From NCBI RefSeq assembly GCF_000510265.1, contig NZ_CP006745.1, positions 1,075,654 to 1,139,653 of the forward strand: a stretch of 64,000 nt of DNA, given 5' to 3'. How positions within the stretch are numbered: position 1 is the stretch's first letter; each line of letters opens with the position of its first letter. Positions 40,236-49,220 of the stretch are shown here, one piece after another. A program made the position numbers and the translations under genes. Below the pieces are notes generated by a model that saw only the letters and a program-made list of their open reading frames with translations, was not told the origin of the DNA and did not search any database. Source of the stretch: Candidatus Endolissoclinum faulkneri L5. Its GTDB lineage: Bacteria; Pseudomonadota; Alphaproteobacteria; Thalassobaculales; Thalassobaculaceae.

Positions 40236-41321
40236 ATGATCTACGATTTTATCACTAATAAATTTAATATTATTAACATATTAAGCCCTTTAAGCTTCCG
40301 CTGCAGCGGAGCCGTGCTAACGGCATTATTTATTTCTTTTATACTTGGGCCATCAGCTATCCATTGGTTAAAAAGTAACCAAGTGAACGGCCAACCCATT
40401 CGAGATAACGGACCAGAAAGCCATCCTATAAGTAAAAAAGGTACACCTACTATGGGTGGATTGCTCATTTTGAGCGCGCTAATAATCTCCACTGTATTAT
40501 GGGCAAAACTATCAAATGTATATATTTGGATTACTTTATTTATTAATATTAGCTTTGGCGCAATTGGCTTCCTTGACGATTGGCTAAAGATAAATAGAAA
40601 GAATATCAAGGGATTAAAAGTTAAATTGAAGTTAGCAGCCCAAGTTGCTGTTGCGACTGGAGCAACTTTGGCTATCCTTTCCACCTTCGAAAGGACAACA
40701 GCCTTTGATATAGTCTTACCATTCTTTAATAATGTACTATTAGATCTAGGATGGTTTTTTATCCCATTTGCTGTTTTTACGATAATTGGCGCTGCAAACG
40801 CAGTAAATCTAACCGATGGTCTTGACGGGTTAGCTATAATGCCAGTAATAATCATTGGTAGTGTATTTGCTTTGATATCTTATATTGTCAGTAACACAAT
40901 ACTAGCGAGTCATCTACATATTTACCACTTACCGAACACTAGCGAACTGACAATTTTATGCAGTGGGCTGGTAGGAGCATGCTTAGGTTTTCTATGGTTT
41001 AACGCTCCGCCAGCTATGGTATTCATGGGAGACACTGGATCATTATCTTTAGGAGCAACGCTTGGAACCATAAGCATCATCACTAAGCAAGAATTAATGT
41101 TAGCGATTATTGGTGGTTTATTCGTATTTGAAACAATTTCAGTAATCATCCAGGTCGCTTCTTTTAAGCTAACGGGCAAACGCGTCTTCCGCATGGCTCC
41201 ATTACATCACCACTTCGAAAAAATAGGTTGGAAAGAATCCGCTATAGTAATCCGATTTTGGATTATCGCAATCATTTTAGCTTTGACCGGTTTATCCATA
41301 ATAAATTTTAGTTTTGCGTAA
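40236..41321 (+). CDS. mraY: Phospho-MurNAc-pentapeptide transferase
   Basis: MraY transfers phospho-MurNAc-pentapeptide to undecaprenyl phosphate, making lipid I at the inner membrane. The 361-residue protein has about ten hydrophobic helices and all the family landmarks: ESHPISKKGTPTMGGLLIL near 65 to 83, FLDDWLKI (catalytic Asp pair) near 111, NAVNLTDGLDGLA near 188, FMGDTGSLSLGA near 263 and the MAPLHHHFEKIGW histidine cluster near 321. Length is normal. The stop (TAATG) shares a base with the murD start, showing tight coupling. Confidence 0.97.
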   Translation: MIYDFITNKFNIINILSPLSFRCSGAVLTALFISFILGPSAIHWLKSNQVNGQPIRDNGPESHPISKKGTPTMGGLLILSALIISTVLWAKLSNVYIWITLFINISFGAIGFLDDWLKINRKNIKGLKVKLKLAAQVAVATGATLAILSTFERTTAFDIVLPFFNNVLLDLGWFFIPFAVFTIIGAANAVNLTDGLDGLAIMPVIIIGSVFALISYIVSNTILASHLHIYHLPNTSELTILCSGLVGACLGFLWFNAPPAMVFMGDTGSLSLGATLGTISIITKQELMLAIIGGLFVFETISVIIQVASFKLTGKRVFRMAPLHHHFEKIGWKESAIVIRFWIIAIILALTGLSIINFSFA

Positions 41322-42715
41322 TGATAAAATTAGATTTCGCAAAAAATAAGTGTTACGCTGTCATGGGACTCGGGATATCTGGGAGATTAGCGGCTCGAGC
41401 ACTAGCAAAGGCCGGTGCTAATGTTTTAGCCTGGGATGATATAGATAATGCTCGCAATCAAGTTTTGGGCATAAAAGGTGTGCAACTAGAAAATCTAAAT
41501 TTTCATGGACTTGATAAAGTCCATGCTTTAATTCTTTCCCCTGGCATCCCTCATACCTACCCAAAACCACATCCAGTAGCTGCAGAAGCCAAGAGAAGAG
41601 GTTTACCGATCATAGGTGACATAGAGCTATTACTTCGTGCTCTGCCTAATCGCAAAAATATAATCATTACAGGCACCAACGGGAAATCTACCACTACTGC
41701 ACTAATCAGCCACCTATTAACCTCAAATGGACTAAGAGTTGAAGTCGGTGGCAATCTGGGACGTCCTGTATTAAATTTTAATGACCCAGGCCGCGATGGG
41801 ATACTAGTATTAGAACTAAGTTCATACCAACTTGAACTTACCCCGTCAATTGCACCGACTATAGCAGTATGGCTTAATATAAGTATTGATCACATAGAGC
41901 GGCACGGTAACTTGGCTGGCTACGTTGCAGCTAAACAACGAATATTTGCTAACCAATGTTCCGACAATATAGCTATAGTAGTTGTTGATGATGAGCAATC
42001 TAGTATAGTCGCTAATACATTGCGCCAAAATGGAAATAATTTAATTGAGGTCTCTAATAAAAGACCAATCCTTGGTGGTATTTATGTTGATCAAGGCTTT
42101 CTAATCGACGCACGATCAAGCCAACCAAATAAAATATTTGATCTTAAGTCTGTTCAATCCTTGCCGGGTGCGCATAATGAACAAAACGCCGCCGCAGCTA
42201 CTGCCGCTTGCTTGGCTCTCGGCTTTAGAAAAGAAGTAATAGCAAGAACTATTACTTCTTTTCTAGGACTAGCACATCGTCTAGAATTAGTTGCTGTGTA
42301 CGACAATGTCACTTATGTGAATGATAGTAAAGCAACCAATGCTATTGCTACAGCACAGGCGCTTGCCACCTACAATCCAATTTATTGGATTGTAGGTGGA
42401 CGCGCTAAGGAAGGTGGTATTGAGAGATTAACGCCTTGGCTTAATCGAATTAAGCGAGCATATCTAATCGGCGAAAGTGCAAAAAATTTTTTACGCCAAA
42501 TTGGCAATAATTGCCCTACTGTACTATCTTACACACTCGAAAATGCAACATGGCAAGCACATGCTGAAGCACAGGAAGATAATATTTTGGGTGCAACAGT
42601 ACTGCTATCACCAGCCGCAGCTAGCTTCGATCAATTCCCTAATTTTGAAGTACGCGGTGAACAATTCAAGGCGCTAGTCCGCGCCCTAACTTACAATTAC
42701 AGTAAAAAATATTAA
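41321..42715 (+). CDS. murD: UDP-MurNAc-L-alanine:D-glutamate ligase
   Basis: MurD adds D-Glu as the second residue of the peptide stem. The 464-residue protein has an N-terminal VMGLGISGRLAARAL Rossmann element, LILSPGIPHTYP, the ATP loop ITGTNGKSTTTALI near 115, LELSSYQLE, NISIDHIERHG, NDSKATNA near 332 and IVGGRAKEGG near 357. All catalytic blocks are intact. Two long perfect inverted repeats lie inside the gene (42226-42265 and 42366-42399), unusual for coding sequence. In standard clusters ftsW follows; here 774 non-coding bases follow instead. Confidence 0.96.
   Translation: MIKLDFAKNKCYAVMGLGISGRLAARALAKAGANVLAWDDIDNARNQVLGIKGVQLENLNFHGLDKVHALILSPGIPHTYPKPHPVAAEAKRRGLPIIGDIELLLRALPNRKNIIITGTNGKSTTTALISHLLTSNGLRVEVGGNLGRPVLNFNDPGRDGILVLELSSYQLELTPSIAPTIAVWLNISIDHIERHGNLAGYVAAKQRIFANQCSDNIAIVVVDDEQSSIVANTLRQNGNNLIEVSNKRPILGGIYVDQGFLIDARSSQPNKIFDLKSVQSLPGAHNEQNAAAATAACLALGFRKEVIARTITSFLGLAHRLELVAVYDNVTYVNDSKATNAIATAQALATYNPIYWIVGGRAKEGGIERLTPWLNRIKRAYLIGESAKNFLRQIGNNCPTVLSYTLENATWQAHAEAQEDNILGATVLLSPAAASFDQFPNFEVRGEQFKALVRALTYNYSKKY
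42226..42265. repeat. Perfect 17-bp inverted repeat inside murD
   Basis: Arms 42226-42242 and 42249-42265 pair exactly around CAAGAA. They cover codons for roughly FRKEVIARTITSFLG, before the conserved AHRLE motif. A 17-bp perfect stem in coding DNA is far beyond chance for one gene. Confidence 0.95.
42366..42399. repeat. Perfect 16-bp inverted repeat inside murD
   Basis: Arms 42366-42381 and 42384-42399 pair exactly around two T bases. They cover codons for the conserved YNPIYWIVGG segment. Confidence 0.95.
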
Positions 42716-43489
42716 CATTTGTGTAAATAATTCTATAAATAATATTTAATGATATCAACTATTCAGATTGCTGATAGCAATAAAAAGCAATACGCTTATT
42801 ACTTATTTCGTTAATTAATATAATGAGTAGTATCCTTCTCTATTTTACGCATGGCTAAGCCAATTAACATCAAAAATTATTAGTTGACAAATAAATAATT
42901 TATTAAATTGTTATTATATAATTACCAGAATAATGGCTATTAAGCCATTTGCTAAGCTATATGTTATTGTAAATAGCGATATTATTAGATCACATTCTGT
43001 AAAAAATATTGCTAGCTATACAAACCATTATCTAGTTCAAAAAACTATTCATAATTGATATTATCTTTGATTGTTTGCTTCAAAGTTTTATTATACAGCT
43101 AAGAAATTGCTATAGAATAGAACAACTTTATAATAGTTATTTATTTAATTTAATACATTATTGTAATGTATACTTTAGGCAAAATGAATACTTTGATATT
43201 TTAGCATAAATTATCATTATTATGGCTTTATAGCTTAATCGCTATCGCAATAGCGCAATATTTCTATTTAAGAAATAACCTTTTGTACTTATTATTCTCA
43301 GTAATAGGGAAACATGCTTGTCAAGCAAAGCAGAATAAAGTAACCTTAAGACAGCATAAAAATGCAAGATGCTTGCATTAAGTACCATCTCTTAAACGTA
43401 ATGCCATTATACAGAACCTTTACTTCGTTATTATCATAATACTGAGTATTAAATTCTACTCTGGCGAAGATTAAGAAATTAATAATAGA
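42716..43489. other. Non-coding gap where ftsW normally lies
   Basis: Between murD and murG a standard dcw cluster has ftsW, about 1.1 kb. Here 774 AT-rich bases show no frame with SEDS-family membrane helices. The only structure seen is an 8-bp hairpin at 43361-43379. murG must therefore have its own promoter or depend on read-through. Confidence 0.75.
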
Positions 43490-44608
43490 ATGATCGATAA
43501 GCGTACTATTGTACTAGCTGCCGGAGGCACTGGGGGACATTTCTATCCAACTCAAGCTTTGGCTGAATTGTTAGTTGCAAGCGGTTACCGAGTAGTCCTA
43601 ATCACTGACACTCGTGGCTACTCTTTCAAAGAATCATTGCCCGATATTGAGGTTTATATAATCAAAGCATGCGGCATTGCCAAACTCAGCATTATTAAAA
43701 AAATAAAAGGTGCAACTAAACTATTGTTTGGATATTTTGATGCTTGTCGATTAATAAGTGAATTACATCCTACCGCTGTACTTAGCTTTGGAGGATATGC
43801 CTGCGTACCTACAGTACTTGCAGCGAGTCGCCGCGGTATTCCTATTATTCTTCACGAACAAAACGCTATAGCTGGTAGAAGTAATCAGCTATTGGCTAAA
43901 AAAGCTTCAATTATAGCTACTAGCTTTGAGCGAATCGAAAAAATTCACGAGCAAGATCAATACAAGATTATATTAGTCGGTAATCCAGTGCGCGCAGAGA
44001 TTAGAGCTATCCGGACAATGGATCCGCCACCGCTAACACCAGATGGCCCATGCGAAATTTTAGTGACTGGAGGTAGTCAAGGTGCTAGTATCTTTGCTAA
44101 GCTGATCCCAGATGCTATTGCCCTAATGCCAAAGCGAATTAGCTCTCGAATACGCATAGTTCAACAAGCTAGATTAAACGAAATTAACCAAGTAATAGCT
44201 GCTTATCGTAAGATAGGTATTAATGCTGATGTAAGCCAATTCTTCAACGATATGCCACAACGTCTTCGCGCAGCAAACTTGCTGATTTGTCGCTCTGGTG
44301 CTTCCACATTAGCAGAAAATACAGTCGCTGGGCGTCCAGCGCTGCTAGTCCCATACCCTAACTCAGTTGACGATCATCAAACCGCTAATGCTCGTGCTGT
44401 AGAAGCAGCAGGAGGCGGTATGCTTTTACCTCAGGCTAATCTTACGCCAAAATATCTCGCTCAATTACTCACAGATTTATTGAACAACACTAAACAGTTA
44501 TCTTACATGTCATCTGCTGCTCGCGCCTATGGCAGGCCAAACGCGGCAAAAGATCTCGCAAGCATTCTTCTATCTGTTATTGGTTTAGATAAAAATCTTT
44601 CAACTTAA
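43490..44608 (+). CDS. murG: UDP-GlcNAc:undecaprenyl-PP-MurNAc-pentapeptide GlcNAc transferase
   Basis: MurG adds GlcNAc to lipid I, making lipid II on the inner leaflet. The 372-residue GT28 protein has the N-terminal G-loop AAGGTGGHFYPTQALAEL near 10 to 27, LSFGGYACVPTVLAA, HEQNAIAGRSNQLLA near 124, VTGGSQGASIF near 193 and the donor-binding CRSGASTLAENTVAGRPAL near 264 with PYPNSVDDHQTANA. The loop reads HFYP where many enzymes have HLFP or HVFP, a mild variant. It begins the second block of the cluster and is followed by murC after 41 bases. Confidence 0.96.
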   Translation: MIDKRTIVLAAGGTGGHFYPTQALAELLVASGYRVVLITDTRGYSFKESLPDIEVYIIKACGIAKLSIIKKIKGATKLLFGYFDACRLISELHPTAVLSFGGYACVPTVLAASRRGIPIILHEQNAIAGRSNQLLAKKASIIATSFERIEKIHEQDQYKIILVGNPVRAEIRAIRTMDPPPLTPDGPCEILVTGGSQGASIFAKLIPDAIALMPKRISSRIRIVQQARLNEINQVIAAYRKIGINADVSQFFNDMPQRLRAANLLICRSGASTLAENTVAGRPALLVPYPNSVDDHQTANARAVEAAGGGMLLPQANLTPKYLAQLLTDLLNNTKQLSYMSSAARAYGRPNAAKDLASILLSVIGLDKNLST

Positions 44609-44649
44609 CACTAAAACTAGCTCCCAGTATCATAACAAAGTATCCTTGC

Positions 44650-46092
44650 ATGAACACCATACCTTTTACAATAGGTATTATACATTTTATCGGCATTGGC
44701 GGCATAGGAATGAGCAGTATCGCTGAAATACTGCATAGCCTTAGTTATCAGGTGCAAGGAAGTGACATTGTCGAAAATACAAATACAAAACGACTTGAGC
44801 AACTTGGTATTGGTATATTTATAGGTCATTCTGCAAATAATATAATTGATGCTTCCGTTGTGGTTATTTCTACCGCTATTAAGCTAGATAATCCAGAATT
44901 GATTGCCGCTCGAGAACGAATAATACCCGTAGTACATCGCGCTGATATGCTGAAAGAACTAATGCGCCTAAAAAGATCTATTGTAATCGCTGGGACTCAC
45001 GGCAAGACGACGACTACTTCCATAGTTTCAGCAGTATTAAATAGTGGTGGAATTGACCCTACGGTAATTAATGGGGGTATTATCAATGCTTATGGTACTA
45101 ACGCTCACCTGGGGAAAAGCGAGTGGATAGTACTAGAGAGCGACGAGAGCGACGGTAGTTTTACGAAACTACATGCAACAATTGCAATAATAACCAGCAT
45201 TGACCATGAACACCTAGACTTCCACGGCTCCTTAGATAACCTAAAGCAAGCCTTTGAAATATTTGTGCTAAATACATCATTCTACGGCTTCGTCGTACTT
45301 TGCCTAGACCATAAAGCGGTTAAGAGTATAATTTCGCAAGTATCAGATAGAAGAATTATTACTTATGGATTTAGCGCGCAGGCAGATATTCGCGCCGTTG
45401 ACGTGAATACAACCTCAAACGGAGTAAACTTTACGGCAGTAATTACCGACCGTACACACAGACAAACAAGGAGCATAGATAATATATTTTTTCCAATGTA
45501 TGGAAGACACAACATCCAAAACGCATTAGCTTCTATTGCTATAGCTGCTAACTTGGGTATTGATGATAGTCAAGTCCGCAATGCATTAAAAAAATTCACG
45601 GGTGTGCAACGTAGATTCACCACAAGAGGTGAATCTGCCGGCATAAAAGTGATAGACGATTATGCACACCATCCCGCAGAAATTGCTGCTTTATTATCCG
45701 CTGTTCGAGATATAACCAGGAAAAATCAAATAATTGCAGTTGTTCAACCGCACCGTTATACTCGTCTACGCGACCTATTTGAAGATTTCTGCTCTTGTTT
45801 TAATGAAGCCGACGCTGTAATTGTCTCTGAAGTCTATGCTGCGGGCGAAACAAGCATAACAGGCATTAGCCGAGATGATCTGGTATCTGGTATACGAGCC
45901 CATGGTCACCGCAAAGTAATAGCGTTAATCAATCCCATAGAACTTGCAGGCATGATAGTTAATCTTTGCGAGAAAGGTGATATAGTAGTTTGTCTTGGCG
46001 CAGGTAGCGTTACTGAATGGGCTCAGGCTTTGCCAGCCCAAATTGATCATATTATCAGCAGAAATGCATCCCAGAAATTAGCAACAGTATAG
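44650..46092 (+). CDS. murC: UDP-MurNAc:L-alanine ligase
   Basis: MurC attaches the first amino acid (L-Ala) to UDP-MurNAc. The 480-residue protein has HFIGIGGIGMSSIAEIL near 13 to 29, ISTAIKLDNPEL, the ATP loop IAGTHGKTTTTSIVSAVL near 116, LESDESDGSF near 163, SIDHEHLDFHG, GVQRRF and DDYAHHPAEI near 338, QPHRYTRL and GAGSVTEWA. Length and motifs are complete. A 9-bp inverted repeat (AGATTCACC/GGTGAATCT) falls near the GVQRRF codons at 45613-45636. It is followed by murB. Confidence 0.96.
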   Translation: MNTIPFTIGIIHFIGIGGIGMSSIAEILHSLSYQVQGSDIVENTNTKRLEQLGIGIFIGHSANNIIDASVVVISTAIKLDNPELIAARERIIPVVHRADMLKELMRLKRSIVIAGTHGKTTTTSIVSAVLNSGGIDPTVINGGIINAYGTNAHLGKSEWIVLESDESDGSFTKLHATIAIITSIDHEHLDFHGSLDNLKQAFEIFVLNTSFYGFVVLCLDHKAVKSIISQVSDRRIITYGFSAQADIRAVDVNTTSNGVNFTAVITDRTHRQTRSIDNIFFPMYGRHNIQNALASIAIAANLGIDDSQVRNALKKFTGVQRRFTTRGESAGIKVIDDYAHHPAEIAALLSAVRDITRKNQIIAVVQPHRYTRLRDLFEDFCSCFNEADAVIVSEVYAAGETSITGISRDDLVSGIRAHGHRKVIALINPIELAGMIVNLCEKGDIVVCLGAGSVTEWAQALPAQIDHIISRNASQKLATV

Positions 46093-46180
46093 TAATCTAC
46101 AGCTCTGTTGATTATTTAGCTGTCTAACAAATTAAGTAATAAATTCTTCATATTTGAGTAAACCATTAATACAGCTAGCA

Positions 46181-47095
46181 ATGAGTAAACTTATCGATCA
46201 ACTTCCTCAACTACGCGGTCAATATTATGAAAACATCTCACTCGCACCGTTAACATGGTTTAAAGTTGGCGGCCCCGCTGAAATTTTATACTATCCTGCT
46301 GATGAAAAAGATTTGATTTTTTTGCTTACTAATAAGCCCAAAGGCATGCCAGTAACAGTGATTGGTATCGGTTCTAATCTGCTGATTCGCTCCGGTGGGC
46401 TAGATGGTATAGTAATTCGTTTACGCAAACCATTTGCCAAGATCACAATTAATGATGACAAAATAATCGCTGGCGCAGGTGCTTTAGATGTGACAGTCGC
46501 CGCTAAAGCACAAAAATCTGGATTAAGTGGAGTAGAATTCTTATCCGGAATTCCGGGATCTATAGGTGGTGCACTGCGGATGAATGCTGGTGCTTATGGT
46601 AAAGAAGTATGCGATGCACTAATATCAGCACAAGTCATAGATCCGCTTGGCAAGCTTTATACTCTTTCTACTAAAGATATGGGTCTTTCATACCGTAATA
46701 GCAATTTACCACTTGATTGGATTATCATGAACGCAACTTTCCAGGTAAAACCTGGGATTGATCCGGAAAATATTTCTAAAACGATGCGCGAAATTCAGAA
46801 TGCTCGTAATAGCACTCAGCCATGCCATGAACGTACATGCGGGTCTACCTTTACTAATCCTGTAGGATATAAAGCATGGAAATTGATCAATAAAGCCGGC
46901 TGCAGCGGTTTGCGCATAGGCAGCGCTATGGTATCAGAATTACACTGTAATTTTTTGATTAATACTGGCAACGCTACCTCAGATGATATCGAAAGTCTTG
47001 GAGAAGAAGTACGTTTTCGGGTTAAGAAAACAAGCGGCCTTGAACTAGATTGGGAAATTCACAGAATTGGCAAAGCACTAGATATAGGTAAGTAA
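46181..47095 (+). CDS. murB: UDP-N-acetylenolpyruvoylglucosamine reductase
   Basis: MurB is the FAD enzyme that reduces enolpyruvyl-UDP-GlcNAc to UDP-MurNAc with NADPH. The ATG at 46181 gives 304 residues and a family-like start (SKLIDQLPQLRG). A TTG at 46154 in the same frame would add nine residues and neither has a clear ribosome site. Motifs: APLTWFKVGGPAEI near 22, GIGSNLLIRSGGLDGIVIRL near 64 to 83, LSGIPGSIGGALRMNAGAYG near 125, the type I catalytic CGSTFTNP near 217 and ELHCNFLINTGNAT near 250. ddl begins two bases after its stop. Confidence 0.94.
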   Translation: MSKLIDQLPQLRGQYYENISLAPLTWFKVGGPAEILYYPADEKDLIFLLTNKPKGMPVTVIGIGSNLLIRSGGLDGIVIRLRKPFAKITINDDKIIAGAGALDVTVAAKAQKSGLSGVEFLSGIPGSIGGALRMNAGAYGKEVCDALISAQVIDPLGKLYTLSTKDMGLSYRNSNLPLDWIIMNATFQVKPGIDPENISKTMREIQNARNSTQPCHERTCGSTFTNPVGYKAWKLINKAGCSGLRIGSAMVSELHCNFLINTGNATSDDIESLGEEVRFRVKKTSGLELDWEIHRIGKALDIGK

Positions 47096-47097
47096 AA

Positions 47098-48018
47098 ATG
47101 AATCGTAAAAGTATTCATGTAGCTGTTCTAAAAAATGGCTTTTCGCTAGAAAGATCAGTATCTCTATCGTCTGCTCAGTCATGCGTCAAGGCTTTGCACC
47201 AAGCAGAATTTCAGGTTACTGAGATTGATGTCGATCGTAACATTATCTGTAAACTGAAAGAAGTACAGCCAGATGTGTGCTTCAACGCTTTGCATGGATC
47301 ATTTGGCGAAGATGGTACAATCCAAGGTCTGCTAAACATATTGAATATCCCATACACTCACTCTGGCGTACTTGCTTCTGCTATAGCAATGAATAAACAA
47401 ATAGCAAAAGCTACCTTTGTTAGCATAGGGTTACGCTGTCCTAGCGATAAAGTAGTTACACCTATCTCGTTTAAATATAGCGAACCGATGGAGCCACCCT
47501 ACGTAATAAAACCACTTGACCAAGGTTCTAGTATCGGCATTCATGTTATCAAAAAAGGTGATAGTTGCCTTCCAGCTTGGGATAAATGGAATTTCGGTAA
47601 TCGAGTTTTAGTAGAAAAATTCATTGACGGCCGTGAATTAACTGTCTCTATTCTTGACAATAATCCACTAGAAGTAACTGAAATAACCTCTTCAAACAAG
47701 TTTTACGATTATGACGCTAAGTATGGCAAAGAAAAATCGCATCATGCTACACCAGCTCAAATACCTTCATCAATTCGTAATGAAGCATTGAATATGGCTG
47801 TTCAAGCACATAAATTTATCGGCTGTCGTGGAGTGACCCGCTGCGATTTTCGTTATGATGATACTAAATTAGATCCCGGTACCTTATACCTTCTAGAATT
47901 AAACACACAACCAGGTATGACACCAACATCCATCCTAGCAAAACAAGCTGCTTATTGTGGAATATCTTTTCCAGAACTAGTTACTCGCATGGTAAATAGT
48001 GCTCAATGTGACCATTAA
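47098..48018 (+). CDS. ddl: D-alanine--D-alanine ligase
   Basis: This ATP-grasp enzyme makes D-Ala-D-Ala for MurF. The 306-residue protein has VAVLKNGFSLERSVSLSSAQ at the N-terminus (the usual GG-x-SxERxVS region reads KNGFSLERSVS), FNALHGSFGEDGTIQGLLN near 62, YTHSGVLASAIAMNK near 82 to 96, YVIKPLDQGSSIGI near 138, and the C-terminal LELNTQPGMTPTS near 267 with metal-binding Glu and Asn. Length is normal. In nearly all dcw clusters the next genes are ftsQ, ftsA and ftsZ; here lpxC follows at once. Confidence 0.95.
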   Translation: MNRKSIHVAVLKNGFSLERSVSLSSAQSCVKALHQAEFQVTEIDVDRNIICKLKEVQPDVCFNALHGSFGEDGTIQGLLNILNIPYTHSGVLASAIAMNKQIAKATFVSIGLRCPSDKVVTPISFKYSEPMEPPYVIKPLDQGSSIGIHVIKKGDSCLPAWDKWNFGNRVLVEKFIDGRELTVSILDNNPLEVTEITSSNKFYDYDAKYGKEKSHHATPAQIPSSIRNEALNMAVQAHKFIGCRGVTRCDFRYDDTKLDPGTLYLLELNTQPGMTPTSILAKQAAYCGISFPELVTRMVNSAQCDH

Positions 48019-48116
48019 CCTATTCGTTTGTCCCAAAAGAACATCTGTCACTATATAAATCTTGGCATAAACTTACAAATAATCCACAGTGAAGATGATT
48101 AATGCTAGGAATGACA

Positions 48117-49028
48117 ATGGCGATACGATTTTCAAAATATAAGGCAACGTTTTGTCAAAAAACTCTTAAGCAATCCATTGCCTGTAGCGGAGTAGGGCTA
48201 CACTCAGGCAAGGATGTTACTATGAGACTCTGTCCAGCTCCGATAAATCATGGAATAGTCTTTCATCGTACCGATATAACTGATTGTAAGCAACTAATAT
48301 CTGCAAGATACGATAATGTAGTTGATACAAAACTTTGTACAGTTATCGCTAATAAAGACAATATCTGCGTCGGTACGATTGAGCATTTGATGGCTGCCTT
48401 TGCTGGTTGTGAAATTAACAATGCATTAGTTGAAGTTGATTGTACCGAACTAGCGATCATGGACGGATCTTCTGAGCCCTTTGTCTGCATGATTGATTGT
48501 GCTGGCATCGTCGAGCAAGATGCACCTCGCCAAGTCATTGAGATCCGCAAACCGATTACTGTTGACATAGACGATAAAAGAGTAACTTTAAGTCCTTCTA
48601 ACTGCTACGCAATCGATTTTGAGATTGATTTTGCAAGTAAAGCTATTGGTCGTACTGTATGGGGAGTAGAGATGGTAAATGGTACATTCCGTCATGAGAT
48701 TGCCCAGGCACGCACTTTTGGATTATTAGAAGAAGTAGAACGCCTACAAGCTAACGGATTAGCGCGTGGTGGAAGCTTAGATAACGCTATCGTAGTTGAC
48801 GGAGACAAAGTATTAAACCATGAAGGTCTGCGCTTTAAGGATGAGTTCGTACGCCATAAAGTACTAGATTGTGTAGGTGATTTATACCTTGCTGTTGCAC
48901 CGTTAATTGGCCGTGTAAACGCAGTAAAAGCAGGCCACCAGATAAACAACGCTGCCCTGCGAGCCCTTTTCGCTGATCCAAGTGCATACAAGATTGTCGA
49001 CTATGAGGATAGTCATGCTATCGAATAG
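48117..49028 (+). CDS. lpxC: UDP-3-O-acyl-GlcNAc deacetylase
   Basis: LpxC performs the committed step of lipid A synthesis and is zinc dependent. The ATG at 48117 is preferred because AGGA lies six bases upstream; ATGs at 48102 and 48111 are in frame. From 48117 the protein has 303 residues. Landmarks: QSIACSGVGLHSGKDV near 19 to 34, GTIEHLMAAFAG with zinc-ligand His90, AIMDGSSEPFV near 113, QARTFGLLEEVERL near 197 to 210, and HKVLDCVGD with His247 and Asp251, then AGHQINNAALRALFA with catalytic His274. It ends the dcw-derived cluster. Its presence shows that the cell still makes lipid A. Confidence 0.96.
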   Translation: MAIRFSKYKATFCQKTLKQSIACSGVGLHSGKDVTMRLCPAPINHGIVFHRTDITDCKQLISARYDNVVDTKLCTVIANKDNICVGTIEHLMAAFAGCEINNALVEVDCTELAIMDGSSEPFVCMIDCAGIVEQDAPRQVIEIRKPITVDIDDKRVTLSPSNCYAIDFEIDFASKAIGRTVWGVEMVNGTFRHEIAQARTFGLLEEVERLQANGLARGGSLDNAIVVDGDKVLNHEGLRFKDEFVRHKVLDCVGDLYLAVAPLIGRVNAVKAGHQINNAALRALFADPSAYKIVDYEDSHAIE

Positions 49029-49220
49029 CTGATATCAAGGAGATAAATTTAACCACCCTATTAAACAATAGAAACCTTCAAATAAACATTAGCTTGAAAT
49101 TATATAACTAGCAAAATTCAAAACAAATGATTTAAACGCTCCGCGAAGATGTAATTATCTAAAAAAAATATTATCTGATAACAAAAATCCTATAAGGTAT
49201 TTTAAAAATAGCAATCTAAT

